A DNA stretch of 48,211 nucleotides. Origin: JAYQUR01 sp038133505 (lineage in GTDB: Bacteria; Pseudomonadota; Alphaproteobacteria; MPNO01; UBA830). Numbering within the stretch: the first letter of the stretch is position 1; each line of letters begins with the position of its first letter. The translations under genes were made by a program, and so were the position numbers. Location of the stretch: contig JAYPTI010000006.1 of NCBI GenBank assembly GCA_038133505.1, forward strand, positions 1-48,211, read 5' to 3'. Shown piece after piece: positions 8,832-17,163 of this stretch. The notes under the pieces were generated by a model that saw nothing but the letters and a program-made list of their open reading frames with translations, had not been told where the DNA came from and did not search any database.

Positions 8832-9601
8832 TGGGCGAAAAACGCCTCGGTGATCAGGTAGTTGCTGCCGAGGATGAGGATCGAGGCCGACACGACCGCG
8901 TTTGTCGTCGCCGCACCGACGCCCTGCGCGCCGCCGCGGGAGTTGTAGCCGTGGTAGCACCCCATGAGCGCGATCAGGAACCCGAAGACGCCGGCCTTCA
9001 CGAGACCCGATACGACGTCCATCGTCTCGAGGAACTGCCAGGTGTTCTTGATGTAGACCGCGGGATTGAAGCCCAGCTTGTGGACCGAAATCAGATATCC
9101 GCCGAAAACGCCGATGATATCGGCGACGAAGACGCAGCAGGGCAGCATGATCAGCCCGGCCAGCAGTCGGGGCGCCACGAGATACTTGTAGGGATTGGTC
9201 GAGAGCGTCGACAGGGCGTCGATCTGTTCGGTCACCCGCATGGTGCCGATCTCGGCCGCCATCGCGGCGCCGATGCGCCCCGCCACCATGAGCCCGGCGA
9301 GAACCGGCGCGAGTTCCCGAGTCACTGACAGGACGACGACGGTGGCCACGGCGCTCTCGGCATTGAAGCGGGCGAAGCCGGTATAGCTCTGCAGCGCCAG
9401 CACCATGCCGGTAAAGACCGCGGTCAGCCCGACGACGGGCAGCGAGTAGTACCCGATTTCGATTACCTGCCGGAGCAGCAGCCGCGGATAGAACGGCGGC
9501 CGGACGATGTGGCTGACGCTGATGCCCGTGAAGACCGCGAGCTTGCCGGTCGTCGTGAGAAAATTGAGGAAAACGTGGCCGATCCCGGCGACGAAGTTCA
9601 T
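8828..9601 (-). CDS. mlaE: MlaE family ABC transporter permease
   Basis: The 257-residue protein has an N-terminal amphipathic region and about five membrane segments, with the family hallmarks ELAPVLAGLMVAGRIGAAMAAEIGTMRVTEQIDAL (given here only as position ~120-150) and a glycine-rich GAQGVGAATTNAVV near the C-terminus. It is the membrane subunit of an MCE-type lipid transporter with MlaF. The ATG at 9601 overlaps the alr stop (ATGA) and the stop overlaps the mlaF start, so the pair is translationally coupled. Placement between alr and radA in the dnaB operon is noted in the findings. Confidence 0.9.
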   Translation of the reverse strand: MNFVAGIGHVFLNFLTTTGKLAVFTGISVSHIVRPPFYPRLLLRQVIEIGYYSLPVVGLTAVFTGMVLALQSYTGFARFNAESAVATVVVLSVTRELAPVLAGLMVAGRIGAAMAAEIGTMRVTEQIDALSTLSTNPYKYLVAPRLLAGLIMLPCCVFVADIIGVFGGYLISVHKLGFNPAVYIKNTWQFLETMDVVSGLVKAGVFGFLIALMGCYHGYNSRGGAQGVGAATTNAVVSASILILGSNYLITEAFFAQ

Positions 9602-10713
9602 GCGTCGGCTCCCGAATAAAGCCGCGCATAGCGGCTGCCCAACGACGTCAGGATCTCGTAGCCGATCGTTCCGGCCTCTTCGGCGAGGTCGTCAACCGTC
9701 TGGCGGTCGTCGATAAGCACGATATCGTCGCCCGGGCCCGTCTTGCCGTCCGGCACGTCCGAAATGTCGAATACGATGAGGTCCATAGATACCCGACCCG
9801 CTACCGGCACCCGGACGTCTCCGATAAAGCCGTGACCGCGATTGCCGAGGGACCTGAGATATCCGTCAGCGTATCCCGCTGCGACGGTGGCGAGGCGGGT
9901 CCCCGGAGCCACCTTGCGCGTCGCACCGTAGCCAACGGTCGATTCGGTGTCAACGACGCGCACTTGCAGGATTTTGGCTTTCAAAACAAAGGGTTGTTTC
10001 ATTTTCTCGGGTGCTCCCGTAGTGCGGGAAACGCCGTAGAGCGCCGCGCCCGGACGCGCGAGATCGTAGTGGAAACCGGGGCCCAGAAAGATGCCGCCAG
10101 AATTGGCGAGCGAGGCCTTCGCGGCGGGTAATCGGGCGCGGATCTCGTCGAACGACTGTCGTTGCCGGTCATTCATCGGATTGCCGGCCTCCTCGGCGCA
10201 GGCGAGGTGGCTCATCACGTATTCCAGCCCGATACCGTCGAGCGCGGAGGGGGTCTGTGCGAGGGTTTCCGCCTCCCGCCGGGTAAGTCCCAGCCGCGAC
10301 ATGCCCGTATCCAGCGCAAGGATCGCGGATCGGCCGCCGTTGGTGCGCGCATGGTTGCTCCAGCGCTCGATGTCGCCCGGCGAGTTCAGGACCGGTATCA
10401 GACCGTGGCGATCGAAGAGGTCCGCCGTGCCGTCGCCCATCAGCCCGTCCAGAACGTATATCGTCCCGTCGGCGGGGAGAGTTTCGCGAAGCTGAATTCC
10501 CTCGTCGATCGTCGCAACGAAGTAACGCCGGCACCCGGCGCCGAACAGCGCCGCGGAGACTTTCGCCGCGCCCAGCCCGTAGCCGTCGGCCTTCACCACC
10601 GCGCCGCACTCGCCGGAGGCGAGGCGGTCTCTCAGGTTCCGCCAATTGTCGGCAATCGCGTCCAGGTCGACGGACAGGACGGCGCCCGCGGTGTGCAGCT
10701 GTCCGCCCGTCAG
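9598..10713 (-). CDS. alr: Alanine racemase, apparently with a CTG start
   Basis: This PLP enzyme interconverts L- and D-alanine for peptidoglycan. The PLP lysine lies in VVKADGYGLGA, the partner-subunit tyrosine in VGYGATR and a conserved VSMD follows. With the start at CTG 10713 the product is 371 residues, normal for the family, and begins LTGGQLHTAGAVLSVDLDAI, which supplies the first strand of the barrel. Between the upstream in-frame stop and the PLP lysine there is no ATG or TTG, and the first GTG (10599) sits two codons before that lysine. The CTG overlaps the dnaB stop as CTGA, the same geometry as the ATGA and GTGA junctions in this operon. A sequencing error is the main alternative. 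Confidence 0.88.
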   Translation of the reverse strand: MTGGQLHTAGAVLSVDLDAIADNWRNLRDRLASGECGAVVKADGYGLGAAKVSAALFGAGCRRYFVATIDEGIQLRETLPADGTIYVLDGLMGDGTADLFDRHGLIPVLNSPGDIERWSNHARTNGGRSAILALDTGMSRLGLTRREAETLAQTPSALDGIGLEYVMSHLACAEEAGNPMNDRQRQSFDEIRARLPAAKASLANSGGIFLGPGFHYDLARPGAALYGVSRTTGAPEKMKQPFVLKAKILQVRVVDTESTVGYGATRKVAPGTRLATVAAGYADGYLRSLGNRGHGFIGDVRVPVAGRVSMDLIVFDISDVPDGKTGPGDDIVLIDDRQTVDDLAEEAGTIGYEILTSLGSRYARLYSGADA

Positions 10714-12269
10714 AACGGCACGTCTCCGCCGGACGGGGGAGGCGGTCCGGACGGCCTGCCGCCGTATCCGCCGCTACCGTAATCGTCCTCGTCCTCGAGG
10801 TTGTCGAACTTGGTGGCTTCCGGATAGAAGCGCAGGTCGACCTTGCCGGTCGGGCCGTGGCGCTGCTTGGCGATGATGACCTCTGCGCGGTTGCGAACCT
10901 GGCCCATGGCTTCTTCCCAGATCATGGTGCGCTCGTTCAGCTTTTCCATGGATTCGTCGGACCGCCGGGACGGCTGCTCGCGCTGCAGATAGTACTCGTC
11001 GCGATAGATGAACATCACGACGTCCGCGTCCTGTTCGATAGAGCCGGATTCGCGAAGGTCAGCGAGCTGGGGCCGCTTGTCCTCGCGCTGCTCGACGGCG
11101 CGGCTGAGCTGCGACAGCGCGATGACCGGAACGTTGAGCTCCTTCGCGAGCGTCTTGAGCCCGCGGGTGATCTCGGAGAGTTCCTGGACGCGGTTCATTT
11201 CCCGTCCGCCGTGGCTGCCCTGCACAAGCTGCAGATAGTCGACGACGATGAGGCCTAGCCCGTGCTGGCGCTTAAGCCTCCGCGCCCTCGTTCTCAGCGC
11301 GGAGACGGTCAGCGCCGGCGTATCGTCGATGTAGAGCGGCGATTTCTGGAGCCGCTGGCTCGTCTGGACCAGCCGGTCGAACTCGGCCTGGTTCAGCTCG
11401 CCCTGCCGGATCTTGTTCGACGGGATCTGGGCGCCTTCGGCGAGGATACGTGTCGCAAGCTGCTCGGCCGACATTTCGAGAGAGAAGAAGCCGACGACCG
11501 GATCGTCGATCGGGACGATATTGCCGTCCTCGTCTTCCACCGTGTCGGTAGAGCTGGCGACGTTGAACGCGATGTTGGTGGCGAGCGCGGTCTTGCCCAT
11601 GGCCGGGCGCCCCGCGAGGATGATCAGGTCCGATTTGTGCAGCCCGCCCAGCAGCAGGTCCAGATGGCGGAACTGGGTCGGCACGCCGCCGAGGGCGCCG
11701 TCGCGGTTGAAGGCGATGGCGGCCATGTCGACGGCGCCCTTGATCGATTCCGCAAAGCTGCGGAACCCGCCCTCGTAGTCGCCCGACGTCGCGAGGTCGT
11801 ACAGATACTGCTCGGCTTCCTCGATCTGCCGGTTCGCGCTTTCGTCGGGATCGTGAGAATAGGCCTGGTTGACGACGTCCGTGCCGAGCTCGATAAGCTG
11901 GCGGCGCAGGAACAGGTCGTAGATCAGCCGCCCGTAATCCTCGGTGTTGATGATCGCAAACGTCGCGCCGGCAAGTTCGGCGAGATAGCGATGCCCGCCG
12001 ATTTCCTCGAATTCCTCGGTATCGAAAACGTGCTTCAGGGTGGTCGGGTTGGCCTGCTGGCCGCGTTCGATCAGCTTGCCGCAGGCCTCGAAGATGCGGG
12101 CGTGCAGGGGATCGAAGAAATGTTCGGGCCGCAGGAATTCGGAAACGCGCTCGTAGCCTCGGTTGTTCTCGAGGATCGCGCCGAGAAGCCCCATCTCGGC
12201 CTCGACGTTGTTCGGCGGCTGCCGGTATCCGGGCCGATCTTCTTCCTGTTCTCTGAGCGTCGTTGCCAC
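10710..12269 (-). CDS. dnaB: Replicative DNA helicase DnaB
   Basis: The 519-residue hexameric helicase has an N-terminal domain (NVEAEMGLLGAILENNRGYE), Walker A AGRPAMGKTALATN, and Walker B/RecA-core motifs including LIVVDYLQLVQG and LSQLSRAVEQREDKRP. The C-terminus is a glycine/proline-rich tail ending SGGDVPF. No intein is present. The start is GTG at 12269 with a GGAGGGAGA ribosome binding site about 8 bases upstream. rpsR/rplI, often found before dnaB, are not here; the gene instead leads the alr-mla-radA-cvpA-purF operon. Confidence 0.96.
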   Translation of the reverse strand: MATTLREQEEDRPGYRQPPNNVEAEMGLLGAILENNRGYERVSEFLRPEHFFDPLHARIFEACGKLIERGQQANPTTLKHVFDTEEFEEIGGHRYLAELAGATFAIINTEDYGRLIYDLFLRRQLIELGTDVVNQAYSHDPDESANRQIEEAEQYLYDLATSGDYEGGFRSFAESIKGAVDMAAIAFNRDGALGGVPTQFRHLDLLLGGLHKSDLIILAGRPAMGKTALATNIAFNVASSTDTVEDEDGNIVPIDDPVVGFFSLEMSAEQLATRILAEGAQIPSNKIRQGELNQAEFDRLVQTSQRLQKSPLYIDDTPALTVSALRTRARRLKRQHGLGLIVVDYLQLVQGSHGGREMNRVQELSEITRGLKTLAKELNVPVIALSQLSRAVEQREDKRPQLADLRESGSIEQDADVVMFIYRDEYYLQREQPSRRSDESMEKLNERTMIWEEAMGQVRNRAEVIIAKQRHGPTGKVDLRFYPEATKFDNLEDEDDYGSGGYGGRPSGPPPPSGGDVPF

Positions 12270-12491
12270 GTCCGCGTCTCCCTCCGCACTGCGAAGCGGA
12301 CACTATCGCGAATCGCCGCGCGGTCGGGCGGGCGCGGCGGCCGCAGTCGAAAATATCCGGTGGACTATTTTCGCACGGAACGCGCGCGATGTGGAACGCG
12401 TGGAAAAAAGCGGATTCGTGGGGACAACCCGCAAAATCCGGGCGATTTCGAACTTGAGCCGAATCGGTAGAGCGTTTCGGAACCGCCCGCT

Positions 12492-13736
12492 TCAGGCCGC
12501 ACGTTCGCGCTTCCCGTCTTTTTCCTTTTCCGCCTGCGCGCGTTCCCACTCGAACATATAGTCGCGTGTCAGCGGCACGGTTTCCAGCGACTTCGAAAGC
12601 TGGATCTGGAAGACCATCAGGTTCTCGTAGCGGAAGCCCATCTCGCAGATGACGAGATAGAGGTCCCACATCCGGCAGAAGCGTTCGTCGTAGATTCTGG
12701 CGACTTCGTCTCGACGCGCGTTGAACGCCTCGCGCCAGTGCCGCAACGTCTCGGCGTAGTGGATGCGGAGAATCTCGATGTCCGTACAGACGAGGCCCGA
12801 GTTCTCGATAATCGGAAGAATCTCCGACATCGCCGGAACGTCGGCACCCGGGAAGATGTACTTGCGAATGAACGGATTGATGGGCGCGGGCGAATCCAGG
12901 CGTCCGATCGAATGGATGACCGCAACCCCGTCGTCCGTCAGGAGGCTTTCCAGCTTGGAGAAGAACTCCTTGTAGTTCCGCTTGCCGACATGCTCGAACA
13001 TGCCGACCGAAACGATGCGGTCGAACCGGTCGGGCAACTCGCGATAATCGCGGAGGTGGAAACGGACGCGCGAATCGATCCCCGCATTTTTCGCCCGTTC
13101 GTTCGACACGCGGTGCTGTTCCGTCGACAGCGTCACGCCGGTGACGTCGGCGTTGGCGACGTCCGCGATGTACATGCCGAGGCCGCCCCAGCCGGAACCG
13201 ATGTCGAGGACGTTCAGGCCGTCGCGATCGAGCAGCAGCTTCGACGCGAGGTGGCGTTTCTTGCTTACCTGTGCGGTTTCGATGTCGTCTTCCGGCGACC
13301 TGAAATACGCGCAGGAATACTGACGGTCGCGGTCGAGGAACAAATCGTAGAGCTCGTCCGACAGATCGTAATGATGCGCGACGTTCTTCTGGGCGATGCC
13401 CACCGGATTGAACTGTTTCAGACGGCGGCTTCCGACGCCGATCACCCGCAGCGCCTCGGCCAACGGAAAATTCTCGACGCGGGCATAGTTCTGCGCGGCG
13501 AGCTCGATCAGGTCGTACAGCGACCCGTCCTCGACGACGAGATCGCCCTCCATGAACGCTTCCGGCACGGTCAGTGCCGGATTGAGTGCGAGCGAATAGT
13601 TCAGGCTGTTCCGCTTGATGCGGATCGTGCAGCGCGGCTCCGAGCCGTCTCCGAATACCGAAGCGTTGCCTTTGGCATCAACGAAGCGAAGCGCCCCGAA
13701 CTTGATCGAATGCTTAAGCAGTGCCGAAAACAGCAT
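12492..13736 (-). CDS. cfa: Cyclopropane-fatty-acyl-phospholipid synthase family protein
   Basis: The 414-residue protein transfers a methylene from S-adenosylmethionine to unsaturated phospholipid acyl chains. It has the N-terminal lipid-binding domain (ALTVPEAFMEGDLVVEDGS), the SAM motif VLDIGSGWGGLGMYIAD, and CFA signatures YSCAYF and YRELPDRFDRIVSVGMFEHV. The C-terminus is basic and charged. The ATG at 13736 is chosen because it begins the conserved N-terminus and has GGGATGG upstream; an in-frame start at 13838 would add 34 unconserved residues. A perfect 9-bp hairpin lies in the leader (13763-13790). Confidence 0.93.
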   Translation of the reverse strand: MLFSALLKHSIKFGALRFVDAKGNASVFGDGSEPRCTIRIKRNSLNYSLALNPALTVPEAFMEGDLVVEDGSLYDLIELAAQNYARVENFPLAEALRVIGVGSRRLKQFNPVGIAQKNVAHHYDLSDELYDLFLDRDRQYSCAYFRSPEDDIETAQVSKKRHLASKLLLDRDGLNVLDIGSGWGGLGMYIADVANADVTGVTLSTEQHRVSNERAKNAGIDSRVRFHLRDYRELPDRFDRIVSVGMFEHVGKRNYKEFFSKLESLLTDDGVAVIHSIGRLDSPAPINPFIRKYIFPGADVPAMSEILPIIENSGLVCTDIEILRIHYAETLRHWREAFNARRDEVARIYDERFCRMWDLYLVICEMGFRYENLMVFQIQLSKSLETVPLTRDYMFEWERAQAEKEKDGKRERAA

Positions 13737-13738
13737 GG

Positions 13739-14315
13739 TCCCATCCCTGACCGCCGTTCCGCGGAAGCTCCTTACACCCCCGGAGCTTCCACGCTCGTTA
13801 TTGGAGAAAGAATAGAACAACCTGCGCCGCGAAGACAATTGCGCGATGTCCGGCGAAGAACGTCGGCCCGATCAAGCAACGCGGGCGTTAACCATAATCT
13901 TTAAGAAAGCGGATATTTCTCTTGAGTGGCGGCGGGTACATGTCGCGTTGCCGAATACAGAATGCGGCAGTTCTGCAAGCACGTACGTATCGGGATGTTG
14001 GGAATGCAAACAGGGGCCGGCGAAGATGCCTAACAAAGAGAGAGCGGTGACTGTCGTTCGCCCCCGATAATGCCCGACGCTACTCCCGTTTCATTGTGCC
14101 AATACACCGAACGCCGCCCGCCGGATGGCGATGAAACAAATAGACATACACATGCACTCTATCTCGGCAAAATTGCAGGACTATTCTGTTAAGATATTGA
14201 TATATAGAAATAATTGGGAAAATCGTTTTGGCGGGGCGATGGGTGGGCCTTTTTTGTCCCCAGACTTATCCACAAGCTGAAAACGGTTAATTATCAACGG
14301 TCTACCGGCTGCGGT
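13739..14315. other. Long AT-richer intergenic region between cfa and the manC-like gene
   Basis: About 580 bases without a convincing gene. Both flanking genes are on the minus strand, so it is the upstream region of cfa and the end region of the guanylyltransferase gene. It is visibly richer in A and T than its surroundings, especially 14,140-14,310. Short open frames occur (for example a 40-codon frame from ATG 14070) but have no ribosome binding site or recognisable sequence. A 9-mer matching the DnaA-box consensus TTATCCACA lies at 14266-14274. A small RNA or promoter could be hidden here; nothing further can be supported. Confidence 0.4.
13763..13790 (-). promoter_or_regulatory. Leader hairpin upstream of cfa
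   Basis: GGAAGCTCC at 13763-13771 and GGAGCTTCC at 13782-13790 form a perfect 9-bp stem with a 10-base loop. It lies 26 bases before the cfa ATG, within the likely 5' leader. No T-run follows on the minus strand, so it is less likely to be a simple terminator and could affect translation or stability of the cfa mRNA. Enterobacterial cfa mRNA is controlled through its leader by small RNAs; whether that holds here is unknown. Confidence 0.45.
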
Positions 14316-15744
14316 TCAGCTTCTCTCGTAGATGTCCTCGAACCGCTCGATATCGTCTTCGCCGAGATAACTGCCGGACTGAACTTCGATAAGATTCAGC
14401 GGCACCTTGCCCGGGTTGGCAAGCCTGTGGATGCAGAGCGGCGGCAGATAGACGGATTCGTTTTCGTGCAGGATCAGCGTCTCGTCGTCCTTCGTGACTT
14501 CCGCCACGCCGTTCACGACCACCCAATGTTCTGCCCGGTGGTGATGCCGCTGCAGCGAGAGCGCGGCGCCTGCGTTCACGGTAATCCGCTTGACCTGGAA
14601 ACGGTCGCCGTCGTGAACGGTCTGGTAGAAACCCCACGGCCGGTAGACGCGCGGATGGTCGGTCGGCTCGTGACGCCGGTCCGACCGCAGGCGATCGATG
14701 ACCGTTTTCACGTCCTGCGACCGCTCGCGCGGCAGGACGAGCACGGCATCCATGGTCGCGACGACGACAAGGTTCTCGACGCCCAGCGTCGCGACGAGCG
14801 GCCCGTCTGCGGAAGATATCAGCGAGTTCTTCGTCTCGATGGCGATCGCGTCGCCCTGGATCACGTTGCCGCTCGAATCCTTCTCGCCGATTTCCCACAG
14901 CGAGTCCCAGGAGCCGACGTCGTTCCAGCCGATATCGGCAGGCACCACCGCGGCCTTCTCCGTTCGCTCCATGACCGCGTAGTCGATCGATTTCGACGGC
15001 GAGGCGGCGAAGGCGCCGCCGTCCAGCCGCAGGAAATCCAGGTCGTTTTCAGCCTTTTCGACGGCCGCCTGCGCCGCGGCGACGATCTCGGGCTCGAACG
15101 TCTCGCATTCGGCGAGGAAAGCGGCGGCGGAAAAAAGGAACATGCCGCTGTTCCACAGATAGTTACCCTTCCGCGAGGTATTTGCGCGCCGTCTCCAGAT
15201 CGGGCTTCTCGACGAAGCTGCCGACCTTGGAAATCCCTTCCCGGGTTCCGAGCTTGCCGCCGCGGGCGATATAGCCGTATCCCGTCTCGGGCCGGTCGGG
15301 TTTGATTCCGAACGTGACGAGCGCGCCGTCCGCCGCCGCTTCGGCCGCGGTTTTTACGACGCTTATGAAGTTTGCCGTATCGTTGATCGTGTGATCGGAC
15401 GGCAGGACGAGCATCAGCGCATTCCTGTCCTGTGCGGACAGGATGGCCGCCGCCGCGGCCACGGCCGGCGCCGTGTTTCGCGCAACGGGCTCGAGCGCGA
15501 TATGGCTCGGCGCGATGCCGACTTCGCGGAGCTGCTCGGCGACGATGAAACGATGATCCTCGTTGCAGATCATCAGCGGCGGGGCGAAGGTCGAAGGGTC
15601 CGATACGCGCTGCGCCGTATCCTGCAAAAGGCTGTTGTCGGAGACGAGCCGCAGGAATTGTTTGGGATAGGAGAGCCGCGAACGGGGCCAAAGGCGCGTT
15701 CCGGACCCGCCGGACAGTATTACGGGATGGATTTTGGCTGGCAT
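14316..15744 (-). pseudogene. Mannose-1-phosphate guanylyltransferase/mannose-6-phosphate isomerase, split by a one-base frameshift
   Basis: Two adjacent frames together make a complete bifunctional enzyme of about 475 residues. The first (from ATG 15744) has the nucleotidyltransferase signature VILSGGSGTRLWPRS and YPKQFL, then FVEKPDLETARKYLAEG and a TAA at 15163-15165. The second frame continues with NYLWNSGMFLFSAAAFL, which is exactly the sequence that should follow, and carries the PMI cupin (GAALSLQRHHHRAEHWVVVNG). Removing one C from the CCC at 15166-15168 (GGG on the coding strand) restores the whole reading frame. Such enzymes make GDP-mannose for surface polysaccharides. Whether this is a true mutation or a sequencing error cannot be told here. 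Confidence 0.88.
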
Positions 15745-15823
15745 GATTTTATCCCGACCGTTCTGGCAGACTAGCTGCCGCATTCGGCGCGGAAAGCCAA
15801 TCGGATGTCGACACGGTCCAGGT

Positions 15824-16777
15824 TCAGAGAAACCCTTTCAGGGCGATCACCGCCATCGCGCCGCCGATGGCGGCGAACAGGAAGGCGATTGCTCTTTCGA
15901 TAGTCCGCTGGTCGATCCGGCCTTGAAGCAACGGCCCGATCTGCCCGCCGATGATCACGCCCGGGATCGTGTAGCAGACCAGATTCCACGGCACCGCGCC
16001 GAAGCCCCCCGCCTTGATCAGCAGGCCGACTTGCATGAAAGACGCTGTCAGGACGGTCAGGATGACGATGAAGACCGATGTCGCCGCGGCAACGGCGATC
16101 GGGACACGGTGTCGTTTCACGAGCAGCGGCAGCACGACTTCGCCGATGCCGACACCCAGGAAGCCGGTCAGAAATGCGCCGATGCCCGTCACCGAAGCGC
16201 CGAAAGCGCGGGGGCGGGGGCGCGCGAACCGGTAGGCGTTTCCCGATCGGTCGGTGACGGTTCGAATCTCCGTCTGATCGTCCTCCCGCAAGGACGCGGG
16301 CTGCGGACCGGAAGGGGCCGACGGGTGTGTCCTGCGCAGGACGATCGCGCAAGGCGCCAGCATTAAAACGGCATAGGCGCCCTTGAGCAGCGTTTCGTGC
16401 GACTGCAATCCGCCGAAAAGGGTCGCGCCGGCGGCCGCGACCGGGACGGCAATGCAGGCATAGGGGACGGCGCTTCGAAAATCGATCAGGCGCTTCCGGT
16501 AGTAGCCGGCGAACCCCGACATGAAGCCGAAGACCTGCGTCAGGACCGCCGTTCCGATCGCGGCCGACGTCGATAGCGGATACTCGGGGCCGAGCAGGGG
16601 AAATCCGAGAACGAAGATGGGGATGAACATCGCGGCGCCGCCGATGCCGCTGAGCATCGCCGCCGTGGCGACGAAGATCCCGACGGGAAACATGAACCAG
16701 TACTGCAACCAATCCAATTCGAGGGCCTGTTCTGTCAGAGGGGGGGGCGTCCCGAGGCGGCGGTGCTGCCGCAGCAT
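15824..16777 (-). CDS. Sulfite exporter TauE/SafE family permease
   Basis: A membrane protein of about 317 residues with eight or so hydrophobic segments in two halves, each opening with a GIGGA/GVGIGE-type motif (SGIGGAAMFIPIFVLGFP and GFLGVGIGEVVLPLL). The family exports or imports sulfite, sulfoacetate or other organic anions across the inner membrane. The start is uncertain: ATG 16777 gives 21 extra residues including a proline run encoded by a C8 tract, while a TTG before DWLQYW, just ahead of the first membrane segment, is also plausible. The gene is alone; the substrate cannot be inferred from its neighbours. Confidence 0.82.
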   Translation of the reverse strand: MLRQHRRLGTPPPLTEQALELDWLQYWFMFPVGIFVATAAMLSGIGGAAMFIPIFVLGFPLLGPEYPLSTSAAIGTAVLTQVFGFMSGFAGYYRKRLIDFRSAVPYACIAVPVAAAGATLFGGLQSHETLLKGAYAVLMLAPCAIVLRRTHPSAPSGPQPASLREDDQTEIRTVTDRSGNAYRFARPRPRAFGASVTGIGAFLTGFLGVGIGEVVLPLLVKRHRVPIAVAAATSVFIVILTVLTASFMQVGLLIKAGGFGAVPWNLVCYTIPGVIIGGQIGPLLQGRIDQRTIERAIAFLFAAIGGAMAVIALKGFL

Positions 16778-17163
16778 AGCCAACCGTCCGGCGATTGCAA
16801 CGTCGGGCCTGGAACGCGACGACCAGCCGTTACAGGACGAATAAACCCGCAGACCCGGTCCGCCGCGGCGCGCGGCTGGCATTCTAGATGGCGACATGAT
16901 ACCAACACGCGTCTTTTGGGAGCCTAGAGCGCCATTTTATCGTGCCGGTTGACCGTTTCGCGGTACACGGGACCGATGTCAAAGACGACGCCGCGATAGC
17001 CGACCGCGATGATGCCGGACGATCAGGCCGCCCGACTATCCGACGTGTGCGACCGTCATTCGTTTTCGTGCAGCGAGCATCGCTGCGCGGCGTGAGGCGA
17101 AGCGACCGAGAACTCTGATAGAGGTTATTGCGCCGGCCGGCGGCGCGGAAAGGCCGCGAGGAC
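16778..17163. other. Divergent intergenic region between the TauE-like gene and the ADP-ribosylglycohydrolase gene
   Basis: About 386 bases between divergently oriented genes, expected to hold both promoters. I see no recognisable RNA gene. An open frame on the minus strand (16884-17171) encodes an arginine- and serine-rich peptide without family features or a good ribosome binding site and is treated as spurious. No palindromic operator stood out. Confidence 0.4.

Noticed and set aside
14070..14192. 40-codon frame in the cfa upstream region
   Set aside because: No ribosome binding site and no recognisable sequence; low-complexity start in an AT-rich spacer.
15163..15168. Programmed frameshift in the GDP-mannose gene
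   Set aside because: No slippery heptamer or downstream structure was evident, and the family is not known to use one.
16256..16274. T-arm-like sequence with GGTTCGAATC suggesting a tRNA
   Set aside because: It lies inside the TauE-like coding frame, and no acceptor, D-arm or anticodon arm could be fitted around it.
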